From Chaenocephalus aceratus (taxonomy: Eukaryota; Chordata; Actinopteri; Perciformes; Channichthyidae), in the NCBI GenBank assembly GCA_023974075.1, contig CM043791.1, positions 20,257,701 to 20,321,700 of the forward strand: a stretch of 64,000 nt of DNA, given 5' to 3'. The position numbers and the translations under genes are program-made. Within the stretch, counting starts at the first letter, position 1, and each line of letters opens with the position of its first letter. Below, one piece after another: positions 35,822 through 52,552 of this stretch. A model generated the notes under the pieces. That model did not search any database and was not told the origin of the DNA. It worked only from the letters and a program-made list of their open reading frames with translations.

Positions 35822-36127
35822 AAGCTTCAAAGTTGTATTTATCATCTGAATTTGCCGAAACAAGTTTAATATTCTGAAAGCCAAGACTTTGTTTATTTGA
35901 AATCAGATGAAAACAAACTGTAACGGACCCTGCCGTGTTATCTATGATTACTATATGCCTTACATTCATAATTTCAGTGGAGGGAGGGGAAGCGGCGCTG
36001 TGGAAGAGCAGAGTGGCGAGGGAGAGCTGTCTTCTTCCCTTTACAAGCTTCAAAAATGTATTTATCGTGTGATTTTGGAAATCAAAGTTTCATATTCTGA
36101 AAGCCAAGACTTTGTTTATTTAAAATA
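35822..36127. repeat. Duplicated about 82-bp segment in hAT 5' region
   Basis: Copies at 35822-35904 and 36047-36127 both end CTGAAAGCCAAGACTTTGTT, separated by about 140 bp that include GGAGGGAGGGGAAGCGGCG. Confidence 0.85.
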
Positions 36128-37435
36128 AAAAATAAACACCCGAAATAAAAAATAAAACAATTTGAATTGTTTTTTTGTTTGTTTTTTTGGCTCATGATAG
36201 GCCCCCAATCTCCGTAGGCCCCTGGGCTTCAGCCCAGGTCAGCCCATGCATTAAGGCGGCCCTGCCCATACGGCAATAAAGTCATTTCGCTGCTCATTTT
36301 CGCATAAAGGCAACTGAAGGAGAACCACTGAAGCATGACGGGAATTGATTTCCTGTATGCATATTTGCATTTGAACTGAACACTTGTGCATGAAAGCCAA
36401 AGAGGGCGTTCGGCACAGAAGGTTCCTATGAGTCACCATCATTGCAATACATCACCCACTTAGCCTTCATTCATTCAACACGCCTCTCGCTATGCAGGGA
36501 AGAGTAGGCCTATGTATTTGACCATTTTACTTAAAATATACCTACTTCTGAATGTTAAACATATCAGGAGTTAAAGGTTGTTATGTTGACTAATGAGCTC
36601 TTGTCTAGCACAATTGAACAGAGAGTGGACGTTAAATACAACAACTGATCTCACTATCTTTCAATTATGTCAAAGCAAGACGAGAGTTTAACAGTAGCGT
36701 GGCGTGGGAAAAAAATTAGGGGAAGCCAATAATACGTCCTTTGTTTTGGGTCGGGGGTGTGGTGGTCAATGTAATAACGTAACCAGATGAGTGATTACAG
36801 CACCCGGAATCATTTTACACACATTTGTATCATACAGATGCAGGACTGACTTACACACGCCTGTTATCTAACCCAGAGGTTCCCAAACTCTGCCATGCCA
36901 AGGACCCCCATATAGCATTATCCTCTGGCGGGGACCCCCCTGTTGCCATTTTTTTTTAATTACTTTATGATGGAAAATATGACAAATTAATCATACAGCT
37001 TAATACCTTTTCTTAATATATATTTGTATTAATAATTAATAATCAGTTATTCTTCTAAAAAAAAAAGTATTTATCTTTTGTTTGTCATTCATTACATTCA
37101 TTGTGTGTTCTGTTATACACATTCTTAACACAATATTATACAGTAATATCAACAGTAAACATATTTTTAAAGTGATTTCTGTCTTTATAATATTATATAA
37201 TTTTGAACAGTAATATGAACAATTAACATATATTTTTTGCATTTTTGAAAGCTATTTATACCTTTTTAATATTATATATAATATTCAATAGTAATATTAA
37301 CAATAAACATATTTATATTCATATATATAAACAACAGTCCTTGTCATTTCACTATGTGTGTCTCTTTGTGTATACCTGTTCCCTCCCTAGTGGGAGGGGT
37401 GGGCTTGGTGGTTCCTACACAGTTTATCAATCCTA

Positions 37436-38130
37436 GGTTTTAGGTTTGTCTCTGTGCTTTGTTTTCAATACCTTCAATGTAGAAAAGCCAGATTCGCATG
37501 TCTCGTATGTGGTGGCAAATGGAAGAAAGGATTTGAGAGCCCTCTCAGCCAGTGCGGGATAGCCTTTTTTGACTGAGGGACTGAAACAGTATGCAAGTTT
37601 CCGGAGCCATGAGGCATCTGAAAAAACGGCCAGCCAGTTGATGATTTTCAGAAGAGAGGAATTCACTGATATCCCTTCGCAGTTCAAAAACACGATTCAG
37701 CACCGCCCCCACGGGAAAGCCAGCCAGTTGGAGTGGAGCAGTAACCCCTCAAACTTTGCGCCCATCTCGTTACACAAAATACGCTTAGCAACAAGTTCCT
37801 CGCGATGGAGCATGCAGTGCGTTGCCACTACATTTGGGGGTCTTCCGCCTGATCAAAGCTGTCACTCCGCTTTTTTTGCCGGTCATAGCCCCACTGCCCC
37901 ATCTGAACACACAACGAGATCAGTCAAGTCCATTTGAGATGATGTAGGCCTACTCATCTAAATCTTGGCAAATGTCTCTTCCAGTGCTTTGCAAAATAAT
38001 ATTTCCTCAACAAAGTTGTCTTCTGATATAAATCTGATATATGCAAGCAATTCTGCAACATTTGCTACATCCGTGCTCTCATCCAGCTGCAGAGTGAAAT
38101 ATTCACTTGCTCCAAAAAGCTGAGCAGATA
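37436..38130 (-). pseudogene. hAT transposase remnant (SCAND3/ZBED5-like)
   Basis: Read on the - strand: a DESTDVANVAELLAY block (about 38040-38090), then a GGRPPNVVATHCMLHREELV region (37790-37850) and a C-terminal piece with ALKSFLPFATTYETCESGFS (about 37490-37550). The middle of the protein is missing and the frames differ. Confidence 0.7.
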
Positions 38131-38639
38131 CTCAGTTTCACTCTCAATAGCGGCAGCTCGATTCTGATTGGCTTGAAGGGCAGTCGTGTGATTCAAAAAC
38201 AAAAAATATTAAAAGATTGGCATCAAAGGACACATAGATTGATAGATATGCAGTTATTAATAACATCAAAAAAAACAAAACTCTAATAAGCATTCATTCA
38301 CAAACTAAATCAGGAGACCTTTAACGTTTTACCTCCGATTCGCACCTTTGTTCCTCTCTGTACACAGCTCCAGTTTGGGCATTGGCCTGTCATCAGATTG
38401 TATTTGTTGTTGCTGCTGTAGCGGAAGTTTAGTACAATTATTTTTGATTAAATCCTCCAAATCTCCACCCTCCATAATTGCACTTGCTTCAGTTGCTTGC
38501 TACTTTCTAATGGCGGTGAGAGTGGTGCAGTGGCGCTATCTTCTATCGATTAGATTTATGATTCGAAAATTATTAAAGTAGGGTAGACATGTGGATATTA
38601 TCCCACTGAACATAACGTACATTTATCTAACAGGTTCGT

Positions 38640-38705
38640 TTTCCACTGACCTTATTTCGAGCTATTTTCCAAAATCCTATGGAGAAATCCCATTGCTTTT
38701 TTGTC
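38640..38705 (-). repeat. Inverted copy of the left region of the second THAP element
   Basis: About 65 bp match 17000-17070 on the opposite strand, sharing GGAAAATAGCTCGAAATAAG and CTCCATAGG. Confidence 0.75.
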
Positions 38706-39439
38706 GAGGGAAACCGAGCCTCCTCTCGCAACAGAGAGTGCAATCTATTATTTCACCATAACATCTACAGGGGCGCTGTTTCACTCTTTGTAAAAATACT
38801 CAATGAGAATGGGGGAGAGATGGACCGGCAGCAACACACAACAAAGAATTTCCGAAACGAAACAAAGTGTGTTTATTTATTTATTAAAATTATAACTACA
38901 ATCCGAAAAAACAGGGGAAGCCTGGCTTCCCTTGGCCTCCAGAGAAAACGCCACTGGAGTTTAATTGTACATCTTCTTGCTCTTTAGGCTTCAATCCAAA
39001 CTCATGTCAACACCAATCAATGACACTGTCTATCAGTTTTATGCAAAGCCAAGTGAATTGATTTGAAAGGAATAAGGACAAATGTACTTTGCATTTGGAC
39101 TTTTAGTGACTGACAGGTATATAAATGGCATTTAAAGGGGGCTTGGGGTCGGGCACAGAAAGGCTGCAGTGATATATTTTGCCAATAGCATAGCAGCTCA
39201 GCAGGTGCATTTTAAAGAGGTGGGGTAAACTACTTGAATATGAATATGCAATTAGGAACACATTTTGACAATAAATAATCCTCCTCACTAATCTAAAAAA
39301 CGTATTCAAGAGACGAAGTGTGTCTTAAATAAATAACAATATGCCTAATTACGCGTGTATGTTCCTCTTCTGAGACTCGGTTACACGATTACATGTGCAT
39401 TAGATTAGAGCATCTCTTTTTTTAAATACCCCTTATTTT

Positions 39440-39768
39440 GCTTTGGCCTGCGCCGGCAAAAAATGACCCGGGTATCAGCAAAGCAAGTGGTAAAGAGGTG
39501 CTGCGTGTCACTAGCGGAGAGGTCCACATTTCACGCACGACGTGAGGAGTTCCCGGTGAAAACGCCCCTCTACTCTCCTCCTAGCCCTCGCGACCGTGAG
39601 CATCCCTGCCGGCTCGTGCTGTCTGCTGTCCCAGGCTGCAGGGCTACTCCTCCCGCGGCAGAGGAACGGAGCTCCGGGGCGGTGGCGGCGTCCGTCTTCC
39701 AGTTCCCTGCGATCTTTATGATCACAATTTGGGCTGAATCTTGAAAAACCCCGGACCTGACAGGACAG
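39440..39768 (+). promoter_or_regulatory. Candidate CpG-rich promoter / untranslated first exon of the epb41l1-like gene
   Basis: This GC- and CpG-rich block stands out from its AT-rich surroundings. It ends GACAGGACAG|GTATGCC at 39768, a good splice donor. The next gene on this strand is the epb41l1-like gene, whose first coding exon starts with only 17 untranslated bases and therefore needs an upstream exon. The link across 21.6 kb is inference; it could belong to another transcript. Confidence 0.45.
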
Positions 39769-43438
<3,670 letters not shown>

Positions 43439-46400
43439 TAGACAGTATGTAGGCTACTGCAGTGTCTGCAGTCTGCCCTGCTCTGTCTAATTGTATCTGT
43501 AAACTGCTGCAGCATATTTGTCAGACTGGACTGTTTGTCAGTTTGTATCAACAGTGTGTCAACATGTCTCACATCAGTGTCACCCACACAAGTGTCTGCA
43601 GCGTGAGGGTTCTTAAAATAACCCCGCTTTTGATCGAAAACACATTCAATAGATTAGCAGCCAGAGCTTTACAATCATGTTCTAGATGTTCAAATTTCTT
43701 TTGACACTTAATGTAATGTTCCTCTGCCTTGTTACACATCCTGATGTTCCCTTTAGTAAATGGCGTTAAGATTACTCTGTGGACGTATAATGGCGAAGGA
43801 CGGGACTTCCAGTCATGTAAACTGGTTAATTTTAAGGATATTCTTCACATAAATCAAACCATGCATTCCAACGGCTCATTTTTAGAGATTTCCCTGCCTG
43901 ATCTGTTTTAATCAGGGAGGATTAACTTTACAATGCCCCCACCCTCTGCTCTAATCATTTTGATATGCACATTTACCACCTTCTCCAATCTAAGATAAGT
44001 TTGCAATCACACAATCTGTCGTTTCATATCGGCTCAAAAAGTGGAACTAAGTACTTTAGATGTTTAAATGTTGACACCATTGTAACTCCTGTAACATCCA
44101 CTGCTTTAGTGCAGAACCTTCCCATGAGAGAGTGTTTGTTCTATGTCGATGCAGGCAGCACACCTTCCTCTGGGCTTGCTTTCTCTTCGGGAGGATGAAC
44201 TTGCAGCCTCATTGGTTCGCAAGTCGTATCATTTATCTCTGTTGTGGTGTGACATGATTTGCAGCAGACTTTACAGTCCTGCTAGGCAAACTGCTTCCAA
44301 GACTGCTGAGTGCCAATAGTTTTGGAGAATGTGTGTATGTGGTTTTCCCTGAACAAGGACATGTCACCTCTCCCAACCCCCACAGTCCTGTACCTGGTCT
44401 CCCAGAGCGAGCCTCGGCACTGTAGGATTGATGGACTGGCTGTATATTCCATTAGGGGGGAAGCACTGATTATAAAGCTTAGATATGGAGGGAGCTGCAT
44501 GATAAAAATGGCAAGGCTCATTGATGAAATGTTCAGTGACTGGGTATTGGCTTCTATCTGGAAATACCGTAATTTATCATGTTATGTATAGAGTAGGTCG
44601 ACTACAGTAGCTGCTTTGGACATTAACTACAAAAAATCGCTAACTACTTCAGCTAGTAGCCGCAGTAACCATTACCGTCTTGATACACTATGCTCATTAA
44701 ATTGTAGATGTAGAGTTTCTACTAGAATCTCAGCAGTTAGAGGGCTCAATACAATATACAACAAGCCTTGGCTATGAGTCTACAGCCATGCTAGCAGCTA
44801 CAGGATGTGTGGCTGTATATAGACACAGTAATGTGTTGTGCTAATGTCAAGCGTACATGCTAAACATTAGCACTAAACACAGTCTAGCTGATAAACATAG
44901 TTAGTTCTGCAGGTTTGGTTCATAAACCAAAGTACATTTTTGGACAAATGTATGTGGACCAGCTGGTGGTGTTAGATTTAAAGGTAGGCGACCACCAAAG
45001 TAAGGTTCAGAAAAAAGGAAACCCAACAATCCCCTTGGCAGGGATTCTCAGCCATTACAATCAGTTTCTCTGTTTGTGCCTGTCAAAAGGCATTGTGGAA
45101 ATTGCCACAAATCCGTTAGGGTCCAACAAGGTCCCTGAAAAAAACAACATACACTTGGCACAAAATAAAGAGACCAAGATCAATATTTATCTTCAATGAG
45201 AATGATCTCTTTAAAACGCCCTGAAGACAGACAGATGGTTTTGGTTGGAGGTCTTTTTTTCTGGGCAAAAGTAACCGACCTTCAAGTCTCCAAATGAATG
45301 AATAGTCTAATTAACAGGAGTACTGTTTGGGGCATGTTTTGCTCATTTTTGTGAATGATGTAGTCTTGAAAGACATATTGGCAAAGGAAGAACACTGCCT
45401 GTATCACAGTGAACTCATTATCTGTGTGCTCCTCTCTGCAGAAGATAACTGATACTATCACTACGTTGTGTCTGTAACACTTTAGTGACCAGATAAAGCT
45501 TGAATTAGCTGATAAAAAAATCAAGTGAGACTGTGTATAAGATGATGCAAATCTATATTTATGTATAGAACCCAGATGGTCACTTTAGTCCAATGGGCTT
45601 TTAATGGACTTAAAATCAAACAAGCTGAACAAAATCAGTGCCATTTACTTTTCATTTAATGGCCTTTTAACCTTAAATACAAAACAATGGTTTCCATTTT
45701 TTACGTACCTGTCAGGTTGTTTTAGACTGATAATTGGAGTTATTTTTGGATATCTGCCAGTGAGGCTTTTAAATGCTCTATGGTTTATGTGCATTTAAAT
45801 GAACTGGTCCTTGAAGGGTCCTTGGTTATTTTTCTTGGTTCTGTTTATCCTTGCTTATTTTAATATGTTACCATTATAATAAAAGCTGTATGGGGGCTGT
45901 AACTCTTTGGGGACCTTTGTGAGAAACGTTTGAAAATATTATGCTTTTCAAACAACAGCACAGTAGCTGTCGAGAAAAGAAGGGGCACAAAGGGCCTCAG
46001 TGATGCTAGCGGGTCTCATCCACGGAGTTCAATTCTGCACTTTGATCTAAAAGCTATACATTAGAACAATCCGCTCCTTTCACACTGAGTGGGAGTTCCA
46101 TTGGTGATGATGAGAGCCTGGCATCAAATATTGATTTTAAACCTGTGTTATTTTTTACCAAAATGTAGGCCAAGTTAGTATTTTGATTTCCTGTGATATA
46201 CTGTTCAGCACTGTTACTTTAAATAACAGAATAGTCTTGACTTAACTTAACTGTTATACTCCTTTTGTGAAATAGTATCCAAACACTATTCCTGCACACC
46301 TTTGGTAATATGAGAAGAGGAGGTGCTGATCACACAGTGACTCGTCAAAAAATGCTCTCACAAGGTATTCCACACTTCTTTTTCTCTCTCCCATATACTC

Positions 46401-46805
46401 AAGAGGTATGCTGTTAGCACATTCATTTCCTGAGAGCATATTGTGTTAAGGAGTGAGAGGAATCCACAAGCCTTGTTCCCCATGCTCTGCTTTGACATTA
46501 ATTTTGAGGGGCTGTGTTTTGACAGATTTTCCTTGCCCACCTGCTGATGGAGGATAGGCTGGTGGGAAACTGACGCCTGTCTGACGACGCATCAATTTTT
46601 AGGTTCTCTAAATTGAAAGGCTCTTTGTTTGAAAGACAGCATGAAGACAAATGGGCTCAGGCAGGCCCCTGGTGAATGGTGCATCATGGGCATCATGCTG
46701 CCCTAGATGATCAGCCATCATGTTCGTTACTATCTGGCAATTTGTCTGAGCTTCTGCGCCGCATACTACTGTATCAGTGTTTTGGAGCATCACATTGTCT
46801 GCATT

Positions 46806-47130
46806 TTCAAGATTTCAAGGCTTTTATTGTCATTCGTACATAGCAACAGTGTAGTTATGTCAATGAAAATCTTAGGTCACAGGCTCCTCTAACAGTGCAA
46901 CACAATAAAACAGAGAAAATAGTGTAAATAAATACAATCAAATAGAATAGAAGTAATGCCATAAGAGTCTATATACAAGTGATACATAATTTGTAAGTTG
47001 CAAACAGGTGAATGTTATGGATGTTCTTAGTTCAGGTGTTTAACAGTCTTATGGCCTGTGGGATGAAACTGTCCCCGAGTCTGGTGGTTTTAGTCCTGAT
47101 GCTGCGGTACCGCCTGCCAGACGGCAGCAG
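46806..47130 (-). mobile_element. LINE 3' end, antisense
   Basis: On the - strand it reads the C-terminal LPSGRRYR-type motif followed by a 3' untranslated region ending ACAATAAAAGCCTTGAAATC. The same protein end occurs in the LINE at 51.2 kb. A DIRS fragment begins where it is cut. Confidence 0.7.
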
Positions 47131-47132
47131 AC

Positions 47133-47439
47133 AGAACTATAGGTTACTTGCGTAACCCCAGCTCTCAGAGTAATATGACGTGAGATGTGTCACTATGGGA
47201 TGCGCTTCAACGCGTATGCAAACAGAAGCATCAATCTCATTACGCCAATCCTGATTGGCTGGTGATCTTGACGTCTACGTCAGGGAATCCACCCACCCTT
47301 TAAGTAGCTTGCGCTACGTCGCAGCGTCATTCAAAATAAGCACCTCTTCTCGCTTCGCCTTAGCAAGAAGGGCCGTCTGGTGAGACATCTCACTTCATGT
47401 TACTCTGAGGCTGGGGTTACGTAAGTAACCTATAGTTCT
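47133..47439. mobile_element. Short DIRS derivative with inverted terminal repeats
   Basis: AGAACTATAGGTTACTTGCG at the left and its inverse at 47385-47439 bound about 200 bp of DIRS leader sequence. The arms are about 55 bp. No coding sequence remains. Confidence 0.75.
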
Positions 47440-47608
47440 CATTCATAACACTCCGTTCGATGTCTCACTATGGGAAATTGAAACTCCCGTATTGCGAGAC
47501 ATGCTTATCTCGAAAATCACCAAAAACAACCAGAACTTAACAGGTAGAACCCTGTCTCAACACGGGGCCCAGCACTGCACGGGCCACACTTGGAGCAGAT
47601 ACATCTAG
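47440..47608 (-). mobile_element. DIRS terminal fragment
   Basis: CATTCATAACACTCCGTTCG and GATGTCTCACTATGGG match, in inverse orientation, the DIRS end at 56090-56125. The two may be the ends of one - strand DIRS copy split by later insertions. Confidence 0.6.
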
Positions 47609-47792
47609 CCCAGGGGTTCTCAAAGTTTTGATGAGTGAGGGCCAATTTAGGTACCCAATATTGGATTGAGGGCCGCCCAAGAAAAAACGGAACACAAAAT
47701 CATTCCAAAACAAATCCTTTCTTTATTGTACTAACCAATTATACATACAGTATACATTAAGATTAATCAAACATTAATTTGTCTCAAAAGTG

Positions 47793-48029
<237 letters not shown>

Positions 48030-48306
48030 GAGTATTGTGCTGGAGTGAGTGATATGCTGTGGATTTCCTGTCTTATCAGCAGGGCCCTGATTCAGAACCA
48101 ATTCCAGCTACTCAAGCACCACAGGATAACTTGCAGAGCAAGACAAATACAGAGAGACAGAGAGGGGGGAGGGAGAGAAAGAGACTTTTAAAATAGAAGC
48201 TTACCAAAGACCACAATAACACAGTAACATCATCATTGTTATTATTATTGTTGTTGTATTTGTAACACAAATCGGCTATTATTGCCTGTCATCAACATAC
48301 CTTTTC

Positions 48307-49056
48307 CTACTTTGAATGGGATTTATGGTGCTGTCTTCTGTTGGCTACTATTCCTTTGATATCCGGTTCCATCTCCGTTGTTGCTATACGAAGGACAGCA
48401 TGTAGAGGGGCATCCGTCAGCCTGGATCTCAGCTTGGATTTGTTGATGGCCATGGTGGAGAAGATTTTCTCACAAATGTATGTGCTTCTGAACAGAGAGG
48501 CCATTCTGATGGCATGTTGGCGAAGTGCAGGCTACGTAGATGGGGAAAGTCCTTTGTAGAACTCGATGATATTCTTGTCTCGATATGCTGCTCTGGCCTC
48601 AGAGCTCTCCTGCAGGTCGATGAGATTGAACTGCTTTTCTGCAGGCTCTTCTTCGGGTGCGCATGTGAAGGGATCTTGGAATAGGTTGAATGACTTCTCG
48701 TGGTCACTGAAGTCCGAGAAGCGGTGGTGGAATTCCTCTTGGAGTTTTTCCATGAGGTTGTGGTTCTTGTCTGAACACAGGTGATGTAAAACGTCACATT
48801 CAACGATCCCCCTCTCTGAGCTGTCCCTGCAGTAGTTGAAGTTTTCGCTGGAAAGCTTTGACGCTGTCAAACAATGTGGAAATTAGCTTCCCATGGCCCT
48901 GCAGCTTCACATTGAGATCGCTGAGAAAGGTGTTCAGGTCAACAAGGAACGCTAGGTCACAAAGCCATTCAGTGTCACTTAACTGTGGCAGATCTTGTCC
49001 TTTTGATTGCATGAACTCAGCTATTTCTTTCCTCAAATAAAAAAAACGCCAGTATG
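48307..49056 (-). pseudogene. hAT transposase, C-terminal half
   Basis: Continues the transposase after the LINE: WLCDLAFLVDLNTFLSDLN (duplicated, see 52762-52943), then a frameshift near 48820, a segment with DLQESSEARAAYRDKN, a TAG near 48530 and the conserved end (STYICEKIFSTM ... SRLTDAPLHAVLRIA, about 48400-48490). The stop is at 48307. Confidence 0.75.
48877..49056 (-). repeat. Left copy of about 180-bp duplication flanking a LINE
   Basis: Matches 52762-52943 with a few differences: one base in AGCTATTT/AGCGATTT, plus indels at the A run and near CGCCAG/CGCTCCAG. Confidence 0.9.
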
Positions 49057-49169
49057 TTGACTGCCACACTAGGAAGGAGAATACTCTGGATATGTGCTTT
49101 GGAACTGTTAAGGGCGCTTACACTGCATCCCCGCTTCCACCGCATCCCCGCTTCCACCACTTGGGACAT

Positions 49170-51271
49170 CTGACCACAGTGTAGTCCACCTATGCCCTGT
49201 CTATCGGCGGCTACTTGAGAGGGAGAAACCTCAAGTTAAGACTGTCAAAATGTGGAATAATGACAGCATTATGGCCCTGCAGGGATGCTTTGACTGCACA
49301 CAGTGGGAAACATTCGATACTCCCGATATTAATGAACGGGTTGGGACAGTGTCTAGTTATATTGATTTTTGTGTCGATTCTGTGATACCCACTAAGTCTT
49401 TCAAAATATATTCAAATGACAAGCCCTGGGTGTCTCACAGTTTAAAGAAGCTGATTATTCTGAAGAAAAAAGCTTATAAAAACCAGGATGAGTTTGCTAG
49501 GAGAAACATACAGAGAGATATTAAAAGACAAATACAGTTAGACAAGTAGAAGGAGAAGCTGGAGGCAGCTCTGGCCTCTGGTAATCCCAGAGAAGCATGG
49601 CAGGGAATTAAAAACATGACGAATGCTCCACATAAGGGCAGGGGAAAACTGTCTCCTGTCTTGATCAGTGGTGAGGGAAGGGAGACAGCAAATCATTTGA
49701 ACACCTTCTTCTGCCGGTTTGAGAGTATAGTATAGAGGCTGACACTGCCATTCCCCTCCATCCTCCCCACCTCCCCTCTAGTATGACTATTGAGGAGTTA
49801 GAAGTCATCCATCTCTTCAGGAAGTGTAATATACGAAAAAGCCCTGGCCCCGATAATATTGAAGGAGCTGTTTTAAAACACTGTGCAGAACAACTTGCAC
49901 CTGTATTTACAGACATTTTTAGGTCCTCCCTTAATCTGCAAAAAGTCCCTTCTCTTTGGAAAACATCCACAATTATTCCAGTGCCTAAAATCCCCAGGGC
50001 CAGTGAGCCCAATGACTTTCGGCCTATAGCACTCACCTCACTGGTAATGAAATGTTTTGAGCGTTTAGTTAAGAGGCATTTAATCTCACAAATGCAGCAC
50101 CTCTTAGATCCCATGCAGTTTGCATATCAGGCCTCTAGAGGGGTGGAAGATGCTATCGCAACCCTCTTGCATCTTCTGCACACTCACCTCGAGATGCCAA
50201 AAGCCCATGTAAAGATTCTATTTGCCGACTTCTCATCAGCTTTTAACACCATTAAGCCAAGTATTTTAGCAAATATTTTAACTGAAAAATTCTCACTTGA
50301 ACCAGGTCTGATCTCCTGGATCGTTGACTTCCTCAGCTGTAGAACTCAGCAGGTCAAAATAGGCATGGCACTTTCTGACACAATAACTACCTGGATAGGC
50401 TCACCCCAGGGATGTGTCTTATCCTCTCTTTTATTTATTTTATACACCAACTCCTGCATCAGCACTTTTCCCAATAGGCACTTTATTAAGTATGCAGATG
50501 ATACAGCCCTGGTCAGCCTCCTCTTTGATGAGGAAGAAGAGCATGGGTCTGTCCTTGACTTCTTTATTAACTGGTGTGAGAAGTCAAACCTGCTTCTAAA
50601 CACCTCAAAAACAAAGGAGATGGAAATTGATTTTAGAATAGCACGATCGCCCAACCCTACTCTTTTATTAAATAGCGAGCCCATTCAATGTGTCACTGAG
50701 TACAAGTATCTTGGTGTCGTGCTTGACCACAAGCTTAGATGGGATGTTTGGTCTGAGAAAATAAATGCTAAGTCTCAACAAAGAATGTTTTTTTTACGTA
50801 AATTATTGTCTTTTAATGTCGGTAACAGAATGGTGAAGATGTTTTATCATGCTTTTATCGAAAGTGTGCTCTCCTTCGGCATTATATGCTGGTTCGGCAA
50901 CGCAAGGGTGCTTCAGGTCACTCACAATATTGTGTGCCAATTTTAAAACTCTGTCCTTATATAAGCATTCTATATTAGCAAATGAGATTCCTGTCAATTT
51001 ACTGGACAATGTTATGGCCCTCCTGACTGACGTATTCTGTGCCTCAACATTGTCCAGTAAATTGACAGGAATCTCATTTGCTAATATAGAATGCTTATAT
51101 AAGGACAGAGTTTTAAAATTGGCACACAATATTGTGAGTGACCTGAAGCACCCTCTTGCCTCTTACTTTGAACTGTTGCCATCCGGGCGGAGATATCGTG
51201 CCCCTTATTTAAAAAAGAACAGATCTAGGCTGTCTTTCGTCCCACAAGCCATCAAACTCCTGAATAAATGA
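49170..51271 (+). pseudogene. LINE endonuclease-end / reverse transcriptase
   Basis: The endonuclease end and linker are open to TAG 49547-49549. A frame from 49783 to 50946 has reverse transcriptase blocks: KSPGPDNIEG, FRPIALTSLVMKCFERLV, MQFAYQASRGVEDAI, LFADFSSAFNTI, SPQGCVLSSLLF and YADDTALVS (about 50492). At 50911 the frame runs into an inverted duplication, then resumes to the C-terminal LLPSGRRYRAPY block and a stop at 51269-51271. The copy is dead. Confidence 0.8.
50911..51148. repeat. 103-bp-arm inverted duplication in the LINE
   Basis: Left arm 50911-51013 and right arm 51046-51148 are exact complements as far as I can read, with a 32-bp spacer. The right arm carries the original coding sense; the left is the reversed copy. 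Confidence 0.92.
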
Positions 51272-51287
51272 TGGCTAGGACGCACTC

Positions 51288-51693
51288 ATGGGCGTGGGAA
51301 GGGGGGTGCTGAGGGCGCTGCAGCACCCCCTAGCGGCAGGCAGGGGGTGCGGAGCTCCCTGTCTGAATTATTATTTGACGGTTATTGCTGCTCCCGCTGT
51401 GCATAATCTGTGTAATATGTAGCCAATAAATTCCACATTGTTGGTAAAATAATATTTTGTCCTGCCCCGAATTTTTTTCTGTAGCACCAGACAATTCTAC
51501 CTCAATAATATAATACATTAACCGTGTTTTACGTGAACCTCATTATGACACTAGAGAGGACGGCAGGACTGTAATTTCCCGTGTTCAGTGAATGCAACAG
51601 AGGCAAGACACCCGACCAATCAGAGAGTTGCATGGACATAAAAGTGTGCTTGTGTCATTCAAACTCGGCTCTGTTTGTGTTTGTGTTTGTGTT

Positions 51694-51731
<38 letters not shown>

Positions 51732-52552
51732 TGTGCATGTGTGCGGACATAGCACATTTAGTGTGCTGAGAGAGAGGGAGAGAGGGAGGGAGAGAGGGAG
51801 AGGGACCGGTGCCAGCAGCAGGGACCGTGTTGTTAGCATCTGGTTAGCTAGCTGCACTAACGGACATACGGAGCTGTTGCTGTTTGTTCCACAACAAGCT
51901 GGAGGAGAGCTCTCCTCTCAGACTGAGAGGCTCAGGTGAGCTAAAGGACTCTCTGAGTGTTTAGATAGTTAACTTTAGTCTAAGTTATCTCAGTGGGTCT
52001 CAAACGGTTTGGTCACAAATTATTCAAAAGATTATTTCTGCGGCACACTTTCATATGATCATTATAGTTATAAAACAAATAAGAGAATAAAGGAAAAACA
52101 GTTATGAAATACTATATGGCAGTAAAACAAGAATACAGTTTGAAAGGGGAGTGATTTGTAAAATATCCATAAAGAAAAAGAACATCTGCTTACAGTCGTG
52201 TTTCATCTGGGTGATGAGAGATGTATCCATAGATCTCTTAATGTTGCTCTCAAAGTGCACCAGATTGATGCTTTTAACTTCAATATTTAAAAAACAATCT
52301 TCCCGGGGGAGCATCCCCCCGGACCCCCCTAGAGGAGGTGAGGTCCGCTCCCCACTCGTAAAAAATAGCACTTTACCCCTGCCTATATGCCGTGAGCTGA
52401 TTATCGAGCCTTCATTGTAACAGTCGCGGGTGTACTGTATGTTTGCGTGTGGGGATTGCTTTTGTGCGTGCTTTATAGTGCCCGTAATAGTGTTCACTGG
52501 AGTCCAGCACCTCAGCACCCCCACTCAAAATACCTTCCTGCGCCACTGCCGT
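51288..52552. mobile_element. Insertion in the LINE 3' region, possibly hAT-like
   Basis: Left end ATGGGCGTGGGAAGG...GGTGCTGAGG and right end (reverse) CAGTGGCGCAGGAAGG...GGTGCTGAGG resemble each other. No target duplication was found. Contents include GTTTGT/GT and GAGA runs at 51660-51800. No transposase is visible. Confidence 0.5.

Larger units (their letters stand above)
36692..38956 (-). mobile_element. Internally deleted hAT transposon
   Basis: Ends CAGTAGCGT and (from the right) CAGTGGCGT are flanked by a perfect 8-bp duplication GAGTTTAA at 36684-36691 and 38957-38964. Inside are another hAT-like terminus at about 36880 (GGTTCCCAAACTCTGCCATG) and broken transposase pieces. Confidence 0.85.

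Noticed and set aside
50803..51129. Antisense frame in the LINE that duplicates its own C-terminus
   Set aside because: Produced by the inverted duplication at 50911-51148, not an independent gene.
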